DNA from: Coenobita brevimanus
Taxonomy: Eukaryota > Arthropoda > Malacostraca > Decapoda > Coenobitidae
Length of the DNA stretch: 64,000 bases
Direction: 5' to 3'
Assembly (NCBI GenBank): GCA_032717465.1
Contig: CM064681.1
Location: forward strand, 9,686,832-9,750,831
Part shown: piece after piece, positions 12,766 through 23,763 of the stretch
Layout of the letters: each line of letters opens with the position of its first letter
Position numbering within the stretch: position 1 is the stretch's first letter
Program-made: the position numbers and the translations under genes
The notes under the pieces: model-generated
Seen by the model: only the letters and a program-made list of their open reading frames with translations
What the model was told of the DNA's origin: nothing
The model's database searches: none

Positions 12766-12897
12766 CGCTCTCCACTGTTTACTACGAGATCCCGATGCTC
12801 CGTATATGGCCAATCGGATGGACGGGGCAAAACCTTCCTTCCCATTATCTCGTCAAATGCTGCCCGCGATTCACCCCTTCCCTTAAATAACAGTGCA
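12766..12897. other. Mixed-composition island
   Basis: About 130 bp of balanced sequence (for example CCGTATATGGCCAATCGGATG) between the pyrimidine domain and the hairpin array. No recognised function. Confidence 0.3.
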
Positions 12898-13390
12898 ACC
12901 GGGAGACAAGATCGGCTTTCTTCCTCTCTCACTTTCTTTTTCTTTCTAACGCGAGGGAGAGAAAGTAAGAAATGGGGAGGTAACCGGAGCACGAGATCGG
13001 ATTGTCTCTCTCTCTCTCTCTCTCTCTCTCAGACGAGGGAGAGAGAGTAAGAAAGGGGAAGATAACTGGGATAAAAGATTGTGCTGCTTCTCTCTCTTAC
13101 ATTTTTTTTTATATGAAGGTGGAAAAAAGAAAAAAAGGATGTAACTAAGAAACAAGATCGATTTTCTCACCCTCTCTTACTTTCTTTCTTCTTTTCTAAC
13201 AGGAAGGAATGAAAAGAAAGCAAGAAGAGAGGATACACTCAGGAAAGGTCGATTTTTTCTCCTCTCTTGTTTCTTTCTTATTTCCTGACAAAAGGGAAGG
13301 AAATATAAAGAAAAGAGGAAGAAATTGAGAGAATGGTTGACTTCTTCTCTCTATACTTCCCTCTTTAATTGCTTTCTCTTTCTGACACGA
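12898..13390. repeat. Tandem array of hairpin-forming units (~80-92 bp)
   Basis: Five full units and a partial one begin near 12900, 12985, 13067, 13147, 13238 and 13330. Each starts with a purine lead such as GAGACAAGATCGG, continues with a pyrimidine arm (CTCTCTTACTTTCTTTCTT) and then a purine arm (GAAAAGAAAGCAAGAAGAGAGG), and ends with GTAACTAA or a relative. The two arms are imperfect reverse complements of about 20 bp, so each unit could fold on itself. Units differ from one another, so the array is old. In unit 2 a CT microsatellite has expanded inside the pyrimidine arm. Confidence 0.75.
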
Positions 13391-13455
13391 AATATATATA
13401 TAAAAAAATCTGAACATAAGAAAAGATCCATTAAAGCGTAGGTTAGGACTAAGAT

Positions 13456-13462
13456 AATGATA

Positions 13463-13500
<38 letters not shown>

Positions 13501-13504
13501 AATA

Positions 13505-13542
<38 letters not shown>

Positions 13543-13546
13543 AATA

Positions 13547-13601
<55 letters not shown>

Positions 13602-13735
13602 TATTTTCATCCTTACATACCTTATATTTTTTATACGTAAGGGTTAAGAAGAAGACGAAGACGACTGACTGGTGACGATGATGATGACGACGATGATGAT
13701 GATGATGTGTTCTTGTCGATGATGATGATGATGGG
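13456..13735. repeat. (GAT)n arrays
   Basis: Nearly pure ATG/GAT repeats at about 13456-13597, interrupted by ATAATA, and a second looser array at 13673-13733. The open frame through it encodes polymethionine and is not a gene. Confidence 0.97.
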
Positions 13736-13929
13736 TTTTCGTCCTAATCGCTGCACCCTTCGTGACACTGTTGCTTTGATCTCCCTATTTCCTTATCGCC
13801 TAATTGTTCTTTATGTGACACCTCTTTCATGTTCATTTCCTTATCCACACCTTGCCCTGTCTGTTGTCACTGTTCTGTCTTTTTTCTCACTCTCTCTTTC
13901 TCTCTTATAGTTTCTCTGGTACAGTTTGT

Positions 13930-14070
13930 GTATGTTCAGCTTTGTTCTTAATCCTTTAATATGGGACGTCATTCCTAAGTTGAATAAAATCGTCTGGAGG
14001 CGGCAAAAATAAGCTAAATAGACTACACTGTGTATATATGGATAATGGAAATTGCCTCTATTTAACGTCC
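13930..14070. repeat. Single unit of the ~106-bp AAAATCGTCTGG family
   Basis: Contains TTGAATAAAATCGTCTGGAGG, then CGGCAAAAATAAGC, then GGATAATGGAAATTGCCTC. The order matches the tandem copies at 47.8-48.3 kb. Flanks are AT-rich. Confidence 0.6.
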
Positions 14071-14930
14071 ATAAGGTCTTTCTCAAATTAAAAAAAAAAA
14101 AAACTAAATCTAGCAAGAAAAAAAAAAAAACTTCATCATATTAAATGGTTAACTGCAACAAACTTATTTTATTTCGCTGTACATTCCATCACAGAGTCAT
14201 CTTTATTGCCATCATAGCCTATCCCATCCTCTAAATCATCGACCCATTATCTCTTATTACTCTTGACACCGTTTACTGTAAGACTTTCTCCACTTCGTTG
14301 TTTCTAGCATAACTTCACCGTTTTCTACTCCTGATTCCTTTTTAGTTTTATCCTCATCAAAATGTAAATCACGTGAATTTAACGACTGAAATACTGCAGT
14401 CTTAAATTATCTTTTTTATCACAGTGACTTGAAATGCCTTCATGATATTTACTCAAAGCGTTCATAATTGTTTTGCACTTCGGCTTGACTCAATACGGTG
14501 AGAACTTACATATAGTTTTGTGCTATCAGAAGCCATTTTATTTTACTATTCGTCGAAGTAAATGGGCTATAAGCAATCTCCAATTATCCTTGCATTACAA
14601 TAATTTATTTACCTTCCACCAAACAAATTCAACGTAGAAGAGATCCCCTGTAATAGTGCTGTGATCACTGTCCAGATATTCCTTATATTTCTGTTACCTC
14701 ATAAAAAATTACATGTAAATAGTGAGTTGAGGAAGACATAGGAACTGACAATAATTATGTAAACAAAACATACAGACAGTGACCTGACAGATAAGAAATT
14801 ATAAAAGGCTAGGAAGGACGTGGACATGGGAAGAACGGAGCACTGAAAGGGGGGGGGGGGAAGAGTTTCGACGATACATATTTTTTAAAATGCAAGATTG
14901 AAGGAACCAAAGGCCAGGAGCCGGCAAGAT
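14071..14930. other. AT-rich DNA, nothing recognised
   Basis: Includes A-runs near 14088 and 14117 and a (G)10 run near 14850. No coding or RNA signal supported. Confidence 0.5.
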
Positions 14931-14939
14931 TGTTTTCTC

Positions 14940-15480
14940 AAGAAAAACGCAAAGCAAGATAACAGAGCCAAATTTAAGATCCGCTCACTTCGAGACGCCT
15001 GGACTCTGCGTGTGAAAGACTGGCGATCACAGGCAGTAGGAAATACAGACAGAAGAAGATAATTTCAAAGCTGACCTGTTGCATAAATGAAGGACTGGGA
15101 ATAACGGTTAACTCATGCAATATAGAGTTGGACAGATAAGGGATGAGAGTTTGCTGCTAGACGGGTGCTACGCGCCCGCCGTATTGGTGGAGAGTTGCAA
15201 GCAAGCAGTTCAGAGGAGCAGTGAACACTGAAGTAGCGATAGAAGAGAGATAAAGATGCAACAGTATAGCGAACAGACATAGATTGAAGGAAGCCAGTAA
15301 GGGGAGGAGAGTTAATGAGACGAAAAGCCTCTGACTCCAACCTTGTTGAGAAGAGCTGTACAGTATGTGGGGAGCCTCCCTACACATGAGAGTTGTACTC
15401 TACACAGAAGCTAGTACAACCCAAGTATACAGCCAACAACTGTGCAGGGGTAAAAAAGAGTTGCTAAAAGGGAAAAAATC
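14940..15480 (-). pseudogene. Non-LTR retrotransposon ORF2 C-terminal region, broken
   Basis: On the minus strand the frame from 15340 to 15113 encodes ESEAFRLINSPPLTG, then VASLSLFYRYF, then CSSELLACNSPP, then THRLAANSHP-like residues and SVQL. This is the hallmark C-terminal region of jockey/CR1-like LINE ORF2 proteins in arthropods, as I recall the family. Upstream (15480-15345) the same frame gives CVEYNSHV then a stop then GGSPHT, where the family usually has a Trp at the stop. Downstream, after another stop, it gives VNRYSQSFIYATGQL, a stop, then LSVFP. At least three in-frame stops mark it as dead. The RT core is absent here; a complementary RT-core remnant lies at 20.59-21.79 kb on the same strand. 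Confidence 0.8.
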
Positions 15481-15489
15481 GGAAAGAAA

Positions 15490-16560
15490 ATAAGATAAAA
15501 GCTATTAGAAATGTGAAGGGAGAGCTGGCAAGGATAACGGAGAAGACATCGAAATGAAAGTTGGAGTGGGAGGATAAGAGGAAGTTTGAGTGGAAGAGGG
15601 TGAAAAGGCTAGGGTAAACATGGTGAAGGGAGCGAGAGAGAAGGAAAGAGAGGGATGGGGATGTAAGGTAAGCGAGGGAAAGGGAAGGTATGGGAAGGAA
15701 GGAAAAAGAGAGGAAAGCGTTGTGGAGGCAAGTGAAAGGAAGGATACAAAGTAGTGAAAGAATTCGCTCTGAGTATGATGTTTCTTTTGTGAGTCAAAGG
15801 GCGAGGGAGATAAAGGGACGGAGGGGAAGCGACGGGAGGGGAAAACTAAGGGTGCGAGGAAGGTTGATGTAATGGTGAGGGATGTTGTGTAATATAGTAA
15901 TGTAAATGGAAGGGTCAAAAGTACAAGGATGTGAGGGAAGGGATGAGACTGAAAAAGGAAGGATGGGGGCAAGAGTCAGGACAAAACCTGAGAATGTAAG
16001 GGGAAACACACGGTGGCGAGGCAGGGAAAAAAAACAAATAAAACAGGAGGGGCGAAGAAAAATGAAGTTCAGTGAGTGATTAGAAAATTAAAGAACGGAT
16101 AGGAGAAAGGAATGAAACTAAGAGGGGACATTAGCTGAAGGAATGGGTGAGAGGAAGGGCAAGGAAGTAAGGGTAGAGTTAGTGAGAAAAGATGGCTGAG
16201 AGAAAGGGAGGAATGGGTAGCTGAGGTAATGAATAGGGAGTTGAAAGAAGGAATAGGGAGGGGAGAGGAGAGGTGAGGAGGCAAAGGAAAAGGCTGGGAA
16301 TGGAAGAGGGCAGTGGATAGCTGAAATAACAGATGGGGAGTTGAAAGGATGAATCGAGAGGGGAAAGATGGTGGGGACGCAAGGGAAAGGCTAGGGGGAG
16401 GGGAGGGAAGGGGAGGGGAAGAAGAGAGGAGGAGAGAAGAAAGGAGGGGAGAGGAGGGGAGGAGGACGTGTGTGATGGCGCGTCTGTCTGAGGGGAGATA
16501 ATGAGGAAAGGAGGGAAAATAAACAGGGACACCATGAGACCACGTCGTGTAAATAATTAG
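15490..16560. repeat. Purine-rich tract
   Basis: G/A-rich plus strand (GGGAAAGG, GAGGGGAGAGG). There is a locally repeated GATAGCTGAAATAAC / GGTAGCTGAGGTAAT segment with GGGGAGTTGAAAG about 100 bp apart, near 16218-16345. No gene. Confidence 0.7.
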
Positions 16561-16564
16561 GGTG

Positions 16565-16567
<3 letters not shown>

Positions 16568-16623
<56 letters not shown>
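16568..16623. repeat. (GA)n microsatellite
   Basis: About 27 perfect AG repeats. Confidence 0.98.
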
Positions 16624-16626
<3 letters not shown>

Positions 16627-16639
16627 TGTTTGTGTGTGT

Positions 16640-17020
16640 GTTGCATTTTACTGTGCGGTTTATTATTAGACCACTTCCCTAAATACCTCAGCCATTTCTT
16701 AGTCTGACTCCTCTCAGTCACTTCCCATCATCCCACTCTTCATTCTCTCACTCTTCATACTTCTTTCCCCCGGATCATACCCCTTACCTAACTCATAGTC
16801 TTCACTCTTCATTCTCTTCATAACGCGCACTTCATGTTAGCAACTTCATTTCTTACACCTAGTTATTCATTACCCTCACTTTATGCCTCATTGGTCATAT
16901 CCCCTGTTCTCTCCATCATACCCTTACACATTTCATTCTATTCCATCCATAATCTACAGTTCATGATAGGTAACTCATTATTGCACTACCACTCATCCCT
17001 TCCTAATAAGTAATCTATTT
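16640..17020. other. Pyrimidine-biased DNA with TCATTC-type words
   Basis: Weakly repetitive CACTCTTCATTCTC words. No recognised feature. Confidence 0.4.
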
Positions 17021-17115
17021 ATCTGTCTATCTATGTATCCATCTACCTATCTATTCATCTATCTATCTTTCTTTCTATTGTCAGACGCTTTAATCCCATA
17101 AGGGGTGACATTATG
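17021..17115 (-). mobile_element. Truncated LINE 3' tail with TATC/TTTC array
   Basis: On the minus strand AATGTCACCCCTTATGGGAT, then AAAGCGTCTGACAATAGAAAG, then GATAGATAG. It is homologous to the tails at 10.99 and 34.38 kb, with only the last 60 bp or so of the element plus its microsatellite tail. Confidence 0.65.
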
Positions 17116-17505
17116 TAAAGTGGCATACAGTGTAATCATTTCATATCTTCACAGGCATGATAAGTTTGTTGTCATAATTTAGGGGCTTTCCCACACTCTA
17201 TAGATCTCACTTTTTAATAACTCGCCGTAAGACTTTCCAACTTTTGATTCCTTGCCCTAACTATGCACTCTGTCACCTACCTCGCCCCCTTGTCACTTTC
17301 CCCACTGCACCTTCCACTCACCCACATATACCTTCCTCACTACCCTTCATCTTTCACCCCCTCACTTCACCTCAACCCATTCAGTTAGGTGACGTCTCTC
17401 TTATATTATTCTTCCAACCACCTAACGTTTTGTTCAGCTGGGGGATGGCTCTCGTTGTAAAGGAATTGAAAGCCAAAGCAATCGCTATTAACTCCTTTTA
17501 TATGA
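17116..17505. other. Unrecognised, pyrimidine-biased from 17240
   Basis: No supported feature. The C-rich part (17244-17390) resembles the pyrimidine-rich strand of the LINE 3' region at 34.4-34.6 kb in composition, but I cannot align it convincingly. Confidence 0.3.
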
Positions 17506-17558
17506 TATGATGATGATGATGATGATGATTATTATTATTATTATTATTATTATTATTT
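17506..17558. repeat. (GAT)n(ATT)n compound microsatellite
   Basis: GATGATGAT passes into ATTATTATT. Confidence 0.97.
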
Positions 17559-17629
17559 CTGTAACGAGATAATTATTTAGGTTTGGGAAGGCTTCAAACA
17601 CTAAACGGTATAGCCCTCAGCCTATACAA

Positions 17630-18115
17630 AATGCCTTCGTTTACTCTCCCTACACTTGTTTCATCCCCTCTTATCCTCTTTATTAACCCCCACCTTCATC
17701 CCTCTCATCCTCCCCCTCACCCTCATCTTCAGTTGGCTTCACCCCACCTCCTCCCTCACTCACACCCCTCTCGTTCATCCTCACCCCCCTTTTCTCCCTC
17801 TCACTCTGCTACTCCCACACCCTGTTCACTGTTATCCCTTTCTCTCACCGATCTCGCCCTCATCCCTCTCACTCTCACCCCTATCAAATTCTCACTCATC
17901 TCCACCCTTAGTCCTTTCATCCTCACCTCTCTCTCCCTCACCCCTCTCACCATCATCCCTTCTGACCCCACACCCCTCTGAAGCATTCACACCCTGTTTC
18001 ACATACACGTTCGCTCTCTCACCCTCACTCTCACCCTCGTTCTTGCCCTCATCTCTCACCCTCACTCTCGCCCTCACCTCTCACCCTCACCCCTCTCGCC
18101 CTCACCCCTGTCTCA
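17630..18115. repeat. C-rich tract with CTCACCCTCACT words
   Basis: From about 17985 to 18110 there is a degenerate repeat of roughly 12 bp (CTCACCCTCACT, CTCGCCCTCACC). Upstream is a general polypyrimidine tract. Confidence 0.65.
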
Positions 18116-18251
18116 AGCGGTGCCAGGGATTAACACGATATTCAGATTAGCCGTTCCGACCTTCGCCAAGGGATATTGGTCCTCACGATCCCCCAAATTT
18201 ATGTTTAGTCGGAGTCAAACTTCCCTCCCTGTGTTTTCCCTGTGTTATTTT

Positions 18252-18490
18252 ATAGGAGGGAATTAGAGGAAGAGGAATTAGATCAGGCGCCGTGTTATAG
18301 AAGGGTTGGTAGAGGAAGAGGAAGTGGTTTGTTAGAGGAAGAGGAAGTAAATCAAGCGTTGAATCGTAGAAGGGTACTTTGAGGAAGAAGTAGTGTTGTA
18401 TTATAGAGGCTGGTTAGAGGAAGAGGAAGCAGGTGTTGTATTATAGAAGTCTGGTTAGAGGAGGAGGAAATAGATCAGGCGTTGTATTTT
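18252..18490. repeat. Degenerate GAGGAAGAGGAAG minisatellite
   Basis: Five or six units of roughly 45-55 bp share TTAGAGGAAGAGGAAGTAG, then ATCAGGCGTTGTATTATAGAAG. Units vary by internal deletion. Confidence 0.65.
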
Positions 18491-18499
18491 CCTAAGCTT

Positions 18500-18610
18500 A
18501 GCGGGTATTCTACCATCTCTTCTTTAGCGATTTATTTTGCATTTATTTCTCTCTAATATGGAGACTTTCTAGCGCTTTTTCCCCGGCGATGTATTTGCGT
18601 TGCGTTATAG
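18500..18610 (+). mobile_element. Partial foldback-element-like sequence
   Basis: Contains CATCTCTTCTTTAGCGATTT then ATTTTGC, similar to the terminal repeats of the two elements at 59.20-59.59 kb, and about 65 bp later CGCTTTTTCCCCGGCGATGT. The matching inverted end is not present, so this is a tentative fragment. Confidence 0.35.
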
Positions 18611-18675
18611 GTCGTTGTGTGAGAGTTTTAAGTTTCTACAGTATTACCTCTAATATCTTTGTTTCATTACATGCC

Positions 18676-18679
<4 letters not shown>

Positions 18680-18734
<55 letters not shown>
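18680..18734. repeat. (GA)n microsatellite
   Basis: Perfect AG repeat, about 27 copies. Confidence 0.98.
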
Positions 18735-18737
<3 letters not shown>

Positions 18738-19017
18738 CGAACAAAAGACAAGAAAAAAGACCTTACCGCGGGCCTAGAAAACGTCAATGTGCTGGAAACC
18801 AATATATAACACACAGCGTGAGACGATAGCTATTATGCACTTAAGGGAGATTGTAGGCTGCCTCTTCTCAGTATGTTAATTTAGATTTATTCCTGCGCCC
18901 TGTCCACCGTTAGAGGGAAGGAATAAAGTACGGTACAATTTTCTGTTTTTTCCTCTATGCTTAAACAGGTTTTAGGGGTGTTTGCTTATTTTGCCCTTCG
19001 TGTTTGTTTATGCATTA

Positions 19018-19020
<3 letters not shown>
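18735..19020. other. Unrecognised DNA
   Basis: Mixed composition, no supported feature. Confidence 0.4.

Positions 19021-19058
<38 letters not shown>
19021..19058. repeat. (CT)n microsatellite
   Basis: Perfect TC repeat, 19 copies. Confidence 0.98.
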
Positions 19059-19061
<3 letters not shown>

Positions 19062-19474
19062 TTCACTTTCCCCCCAGAACTGATGAGTTTTATTTCTTTT
19101 CCTTTTCAACTGACTGATCATTTCATTAGTTATTAAGGACTCAGGATTCAGGGTGCCTGAATGATGAGTGAATGGAAGCGTGGCCCATTGGACTGAGCAA
19201 ATTTGGGCTGTCTGGACGTTGCTACTCCTTACCCTGCCCTAGGGTGGGAAAGGAGGTCTGGATGATGATGATGATGATTACATAAGCGTGTCGGAGGCGT
19301 ATCATCAAACCTCTCAGATAAACATTCGCTGCGTAACACCTTTGCTGATACCCGGATGTTGCTAAATTCAAGTCTTTATGTAGTTCTGTCCTGAAATAGT
19401 GAAAAATTGAATGGTATGTTTTGGTGAGTATTATGAGTATTAACTAGTGCAACACAAGTACATTTACAGTATTC
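19059..19474. other. Unrecognised DNA
   Basis: Mixed composition with a short GATGATG run near 19261. No supported feature. Confidence 0.4.
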
Positions 19475-19700
19475 TCTGTGTACTCTAACTTGGCCTAAAA
19501 TTGCCCTCTCTTCATCTTGAATACTGATTCGTGACAGATTAACAAAAGAGTGCGGCGCTAGTCACAAAAAACATATATAAAACATGTAGAGCATTAGTCG
19601 GTGTCTTTTTCTGCCACTGAGCTACGTAAAATAAGTTGCAAAGGGACGAAAATCTGAACCAGGTTAACGTGAAAAGGGTACAGTATGATAAACTGACTGG
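19475..19700 (-). mobile_element. SINE-like element, copy B
   Basis: Plus-strand landmarks are AACTTGGCCTAAAATTGCC (about 19488), TTTTTCTGCCACTGAGCTACG (about 19607) and ACGAAAATCTGAACCAGGTT (about 19648). On the minus strand the middle one contains TAGCTCAGTGG (19614-19624), a perfect RNA polymerase III A box. Confidence 0.65.
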
Positions 19701-19757
19701 CATATATGTTATACTGAGATCACTGAGTTTTATTCTTTCACTCTGCCACTTAGTAAA

Positions 19758-19759
<2 letters not shown>

Positions 19760-19803
<44 letters not shown>
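19760..19803. repeat. (GT)n microsatellite
   Basis: Perfect TG repeat, 22 copies. Confidence 0.98.
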
Positions 19804-19804
<1 letters not shown>

Positions 19805-20204
19805 ACCATGGCTGTCCAGCATGTATATGGGTGGGACACCGAAAAAGTGAAGGTGAAAACAGTTGGTTCTAAGGAATGGAGGTAATAAATGGAAATGCTC
19901 TTCTATTAACAGGTGATTTAATGTTAACAGGAGGAGAAAAGAGAATGCTACAAATCCCGGCAAAGAATTCTGGTAACGTGTGTCAAAGACGTAATTCATA
20001 AGCCAGATGTAGGCAAGGGTAAAGGTACGGTGTTTGAAGGTGGCACAGCGATGAATTGTGAGCTGAGATTATAAGGTCTGGAAATGAAGAATGTGAAGTG
20101 ACAAAGACAAATAAATTAGTTCATGATGAATGTGATCTGCTGGACGATGCTGCAAAAAAAAAAAAAAAATGAAATATATTGAAGTGGTGCAACCTCATGG
20201 ATTT

Positions 20205-20208
<4 letters not shown>
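19804..20208. other. Unrecognised DNA
   Basis: Mixed composition, with an A-run near 20155. No supported feature. Confidence 0.4.

Positions 20209-20256
<48 letters not shown>
20209..20256. repeat. (GA)n microsatellite
   Basis: GA array with one interruption near its end. Confidence 0.97.
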
Positions 20257-20367
20257 CCGACTAACTGATAGAGTATTTATATGAGAGGAAAGGGTTGGGT
20301 GGCAGGAGTAGGAAAGGAAGACAAAGAATGAGGTGGAGACGGGAGAGATTGTGCAAGTTAATTGTTT

Positions 20368-20588
<221 letters not shown>

Positions 20589-20589
20589 A

Positions 20590-21790
20590 GCTCTCGACGT
20601 TTTTCCTTCTCTGATGAGTTCTAAAAAAAATATTCTAGAAGTTTTCAACAGAAATTCTTGTAAGCGGTTTATATTACGCAAAATTACTTGTTTCAGTGGA
20701 TGCTTCCCGAAGGAGAGGGAAAAGTGAAGGGTGGAATCATTAGTGTATGGAGACGACATTATAAGATGTAGAGTTTAGAAACTGGTGAAGAAAAATGGGA
20801 AGACAATTTGTTGGACGACAGACAAGACTGAACATCAATTTTAATAGCAGTAGGAGAAAAGCAACTAACTCCATGGGCAGCTATAATGTAGATTTACCAG
20901 GCAGGACACCTGAGATGAAAGTATAAATGGATGGATGGAAACCGTGAAAGGGTATATTTGCATTTCAAGTTTTGTGTCAACTTCAGTCTAAGGCCATGGA
21001 GTTAACTGGCATATCAAAAGTTTCACCGAAATCCCAAATGAAGGATGACTAGGAGTCTCAAAGGAATGAAAGATCACCAGTGGAGCTTTCCGGCAGAATC
21101 CATCCAAACTGTCAGAAAAGAAAATATGAAAGGTTCTTGAGTATAACTACTGTTTCTAAATGTGAACTCGGTAGAAGTACAAAAGATTAAGGCAGCCTAG
21201 TAAAAGCAGAATGTTGAGAATGAACAGCCTCCTTTAAGATAGACTAAAGGACAGCAAACTTCCATTAAGAAACAGTTACAAGATGATAGACATGTGTATC
21301 TAGGCAGGGTGTCAGCACGAAAGCATGGTTCCTGACAACAGCACAAAGTACACCATCAAGACCAAATGACTGATAAAGTGAAGCCAGAGAGAGCAAAAAA
21401 TACTTCAGTTGGAATACTGTCAGCGTCAGGCACGGAAATGCCGGAGAGGTCAGAAGAATTAACACTGAAATCATCCAGTGTGGAGATATAAGTAAAAGTC
21501 TGAGCAATGACTTCAGTTTTATTATTAGAGAGAAAAAATATTTGGGTAGGAAAAAGAATGGAAAGATGAGGATTTTTTTTAAGTTAATGCTAGGCGCCAC
21601 CGGGAATATGAAGGGCTAGAACTGGCAAATCACTGAACTTAGAGAGGAGAAATTTATAAGTGCCCAAACCAAGAAAAGATTTAGCACGTCGTAAGAAATA
21701 AAGTCAAAGGAAAAGCCCATGTCATTCAGAATTAAGGTGGTGGCGGGCACCTTTTATGTCACTTTGTTGTAGATAGCAACTTACTTTCAT
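20590..21790 (-). pseudogene. Non-LTR retrotransposon reverse transcriptase region, decayed
   Basis: Read on the minus strand from 21790 downwards, short blocks in shifting frames follow the expected order of a jockey-like ORF2. First comes a pre-RT segment (LLSKFSDLPVL; EVIAQTFTYISTLDDF). Next is an ALSG block, then YQSFGLDGVLCAVV and FVLTPCL, which correspond to the family's GPDGVPP...ASxLAPxL motif. After that are GDLSFL and FGETFDM (RT fingers/palm), then GFHPSIYTFISG and LPGKST, then YTND followed by STLHFSLSFGKHP. YTND sits where the catalytic YADD box should be, so the active site is lost. Frames change at least four times and stops are frequent. It ends at the compound microsatellite at 20583, consistent with loss of the 3' part. 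Family membership is from memory of arthropod LINE proteins; a translated search would settle it. Confidence 0.7.
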
Positions 21791-22225
21791 CTTGCCCAAA
21801 CTAAACCTTCATCTTGTACTTACTCCGTTTCCATTCTTCCCCTCCCTGCCAAGGCTTTATCTCCCAGTTCATTTCCACCCCGTACCCACCACCCATCACC
21901 TCCCATCCCGTTTTCGCTCTGTATTGGTCCCACTCCCCACTTGCACCAGTTCCACCAACCACTATGACCCTCCACACCTCCACTTTGCCTCCTCCCTATC
22001 CCTCACCTACAGATACGTAACATCCCCATCCTATTTTTCTCCCAACATTTAGACTCTTTCCCTGTTCCATCCTCTCCCCCTCCACCGATACCCTTCCAGA
22101 AGTCCATCCTTCCCTCGCTCCTTTCCGCAGCATCCCCATCCTACTTCCCCTCCCCACACCCTCACCCTTTCTCTATTCCAGCCTCTCCTCCTCCACCATC
22201 TCCCCATCCCTATCACACCCCCTCC
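21791..22225. repeat. C-rich pyrimidine tract
   Basis: Plus strand C/T/A-rich with CCCATCCTACTTCCCCTCCC and CCTCCACCATC words recurring near 22030 and 22130. No gene. Confidence 0.6.
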
Positions 22226-22229
22226 CCTC

Positions 22230-22800
22230 TACCTGTGTGCGGGCGAGGGAGTGACGACCTTCCTGGCGGGGCGACATGCATGACTAAGAGGACAGCAATA
22301 AACAATGTTCCTCGATGATTTAGTGCCTTAAAGCAGTTTGTCATTTACGCTTATTATTATAAATATGCAGTTTCCTTTTAGTGATTTATAATTCATGATA
22401 CAAAGGATTCATTTCCCCCTTTAATTCTATGTCATCTTAGAGTTTAAGGTCGTTAGGGAATAAATAATTCTTGCTTAACCTTTTACTTGATTAATTACAT
22501 TTGTCGGGTCCAGGGCAAAATCCTTGAATGTCTCCTTTGACTGTGAAAGCGTTAATGGACTGAAGAGACAAGAACCTGCTCAGTGTTAATATTCGACTGA
22601 CAAACAGGAATCAACCCTTTAGCTGCCAAGTTGAATTAAGGTATTTTAGTCTTGTTACTCGCTAGCAATTTTTCTGAGATATTCCTACACAGACAGAGAC
22701 GAAATATTACCCCATAACCCTCTCAATGGACTGGGATATGTTATTGCCACGAATACCATACGATTTCGCTAAGCTGAGAGATGTCCATACACAACAATAC
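22230..22800. other. Single-copy-looking DNA
   Basis: Mixed composition. About 22245-22420 includes AATAAACAATG (forkhead/Sox-like) and is a weak candidate conserved noncoding element. Confidence 0.25.
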
Positions 22801-23005
22801 CCTTTTTACTCTACTTGGCCAAAAATTATCACCTCCCCTTTTTGATAAGTCGTGGCAAGAGATTTACACTGGAGTAAGATGCTTGTCATGAAGAAGTGGT
22901 AAGGAAGGGAAGTAGAGTTTACCTTATTCCGCCTATGAACTACGTGAAACAAGATGCACAAACGCAAAATTCTGGGGCAAAATATGGTAAAAGGGCTATC
23001 ACCAC
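22800..23005 (-). mobile_element. SINE-like element, copy C
   Basis: Plus-strand landmarks are TACTTGGCCAAAAATTATC (about 22812), GTGGCAAGAGATTTACACT, TTCCGCCTATGAACTACGTG (about 22927) and GCAAAATTCTGGGGCAA (about 22965). The A box region is decayed compared with copies B and D. Confidence 0.6.
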
Positions 23006-23110
23006 CTACAGCCCAGGTCATCCAACTTTACCCTGCCCCCATCACACTGGTTTTCACATGCATATTAACAGTGTCTGTAAATTAGGTTTGTAATATGGTG
23101 TGATCTCTGC

Positions 23111-23147
<37 letters not shown>

Positions 23148-23215
23148 CATCAGCATCATCGTTGTCATTATCATTATCATCATCATCATCATTATTATCA
23201 TCCTTCTCATCATCC
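23111..23215. repeat. (GT)n and (ATC)n arrays
   Basis: TG repeats at 23111-23146, then a loose ATC/ATT array to about 23213. Confidence 0.97.
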
Positions 23216-23269
23216 TGACTTCTGTTTATAATCTAATGATAGATTTTTTTTTTTTTTACATTTTTCATT

Positions 23270-23700
23270 GTGACAGAAAAACATGATAAGGAGCAAAAGG
23301 GAGAAGAGAGAGAAACGAAGGAAGAGTACAAGGGAGAGATGAAGGGAGGGAGAAAGAGAATCGGTGAACATGAAAAGGGAGAGGGAGAAGAACTAAGACT
23401 GAGTGGAGAGGGGGGAGAAGACAGGGAGAAGAGAGAGAAGACAGGGAGAAGAGAGAGGAGAAAGGGAGACATAATGAGCAAACGAACATGAGAGTAATTA
23501 GATAAGGGAGAGAACAGAAGGAGGGGGGGATGATCGAAGAAGAAAAAACATAAAGAAAAAATGAGAGAGAAGGGAGTAAAGAAAATGAAAGAAAGGAAAA
23601 CAGATGAAAGGGAGAAGAAGAAGGGGATATTAGGAAGACATGGAATACAATGAACAAAAAAGAGAGAAGAATGGAAAGAGGACAGTTAAGTAGAAAGGAA

Positions 23701-23763
<63 letters not shown>

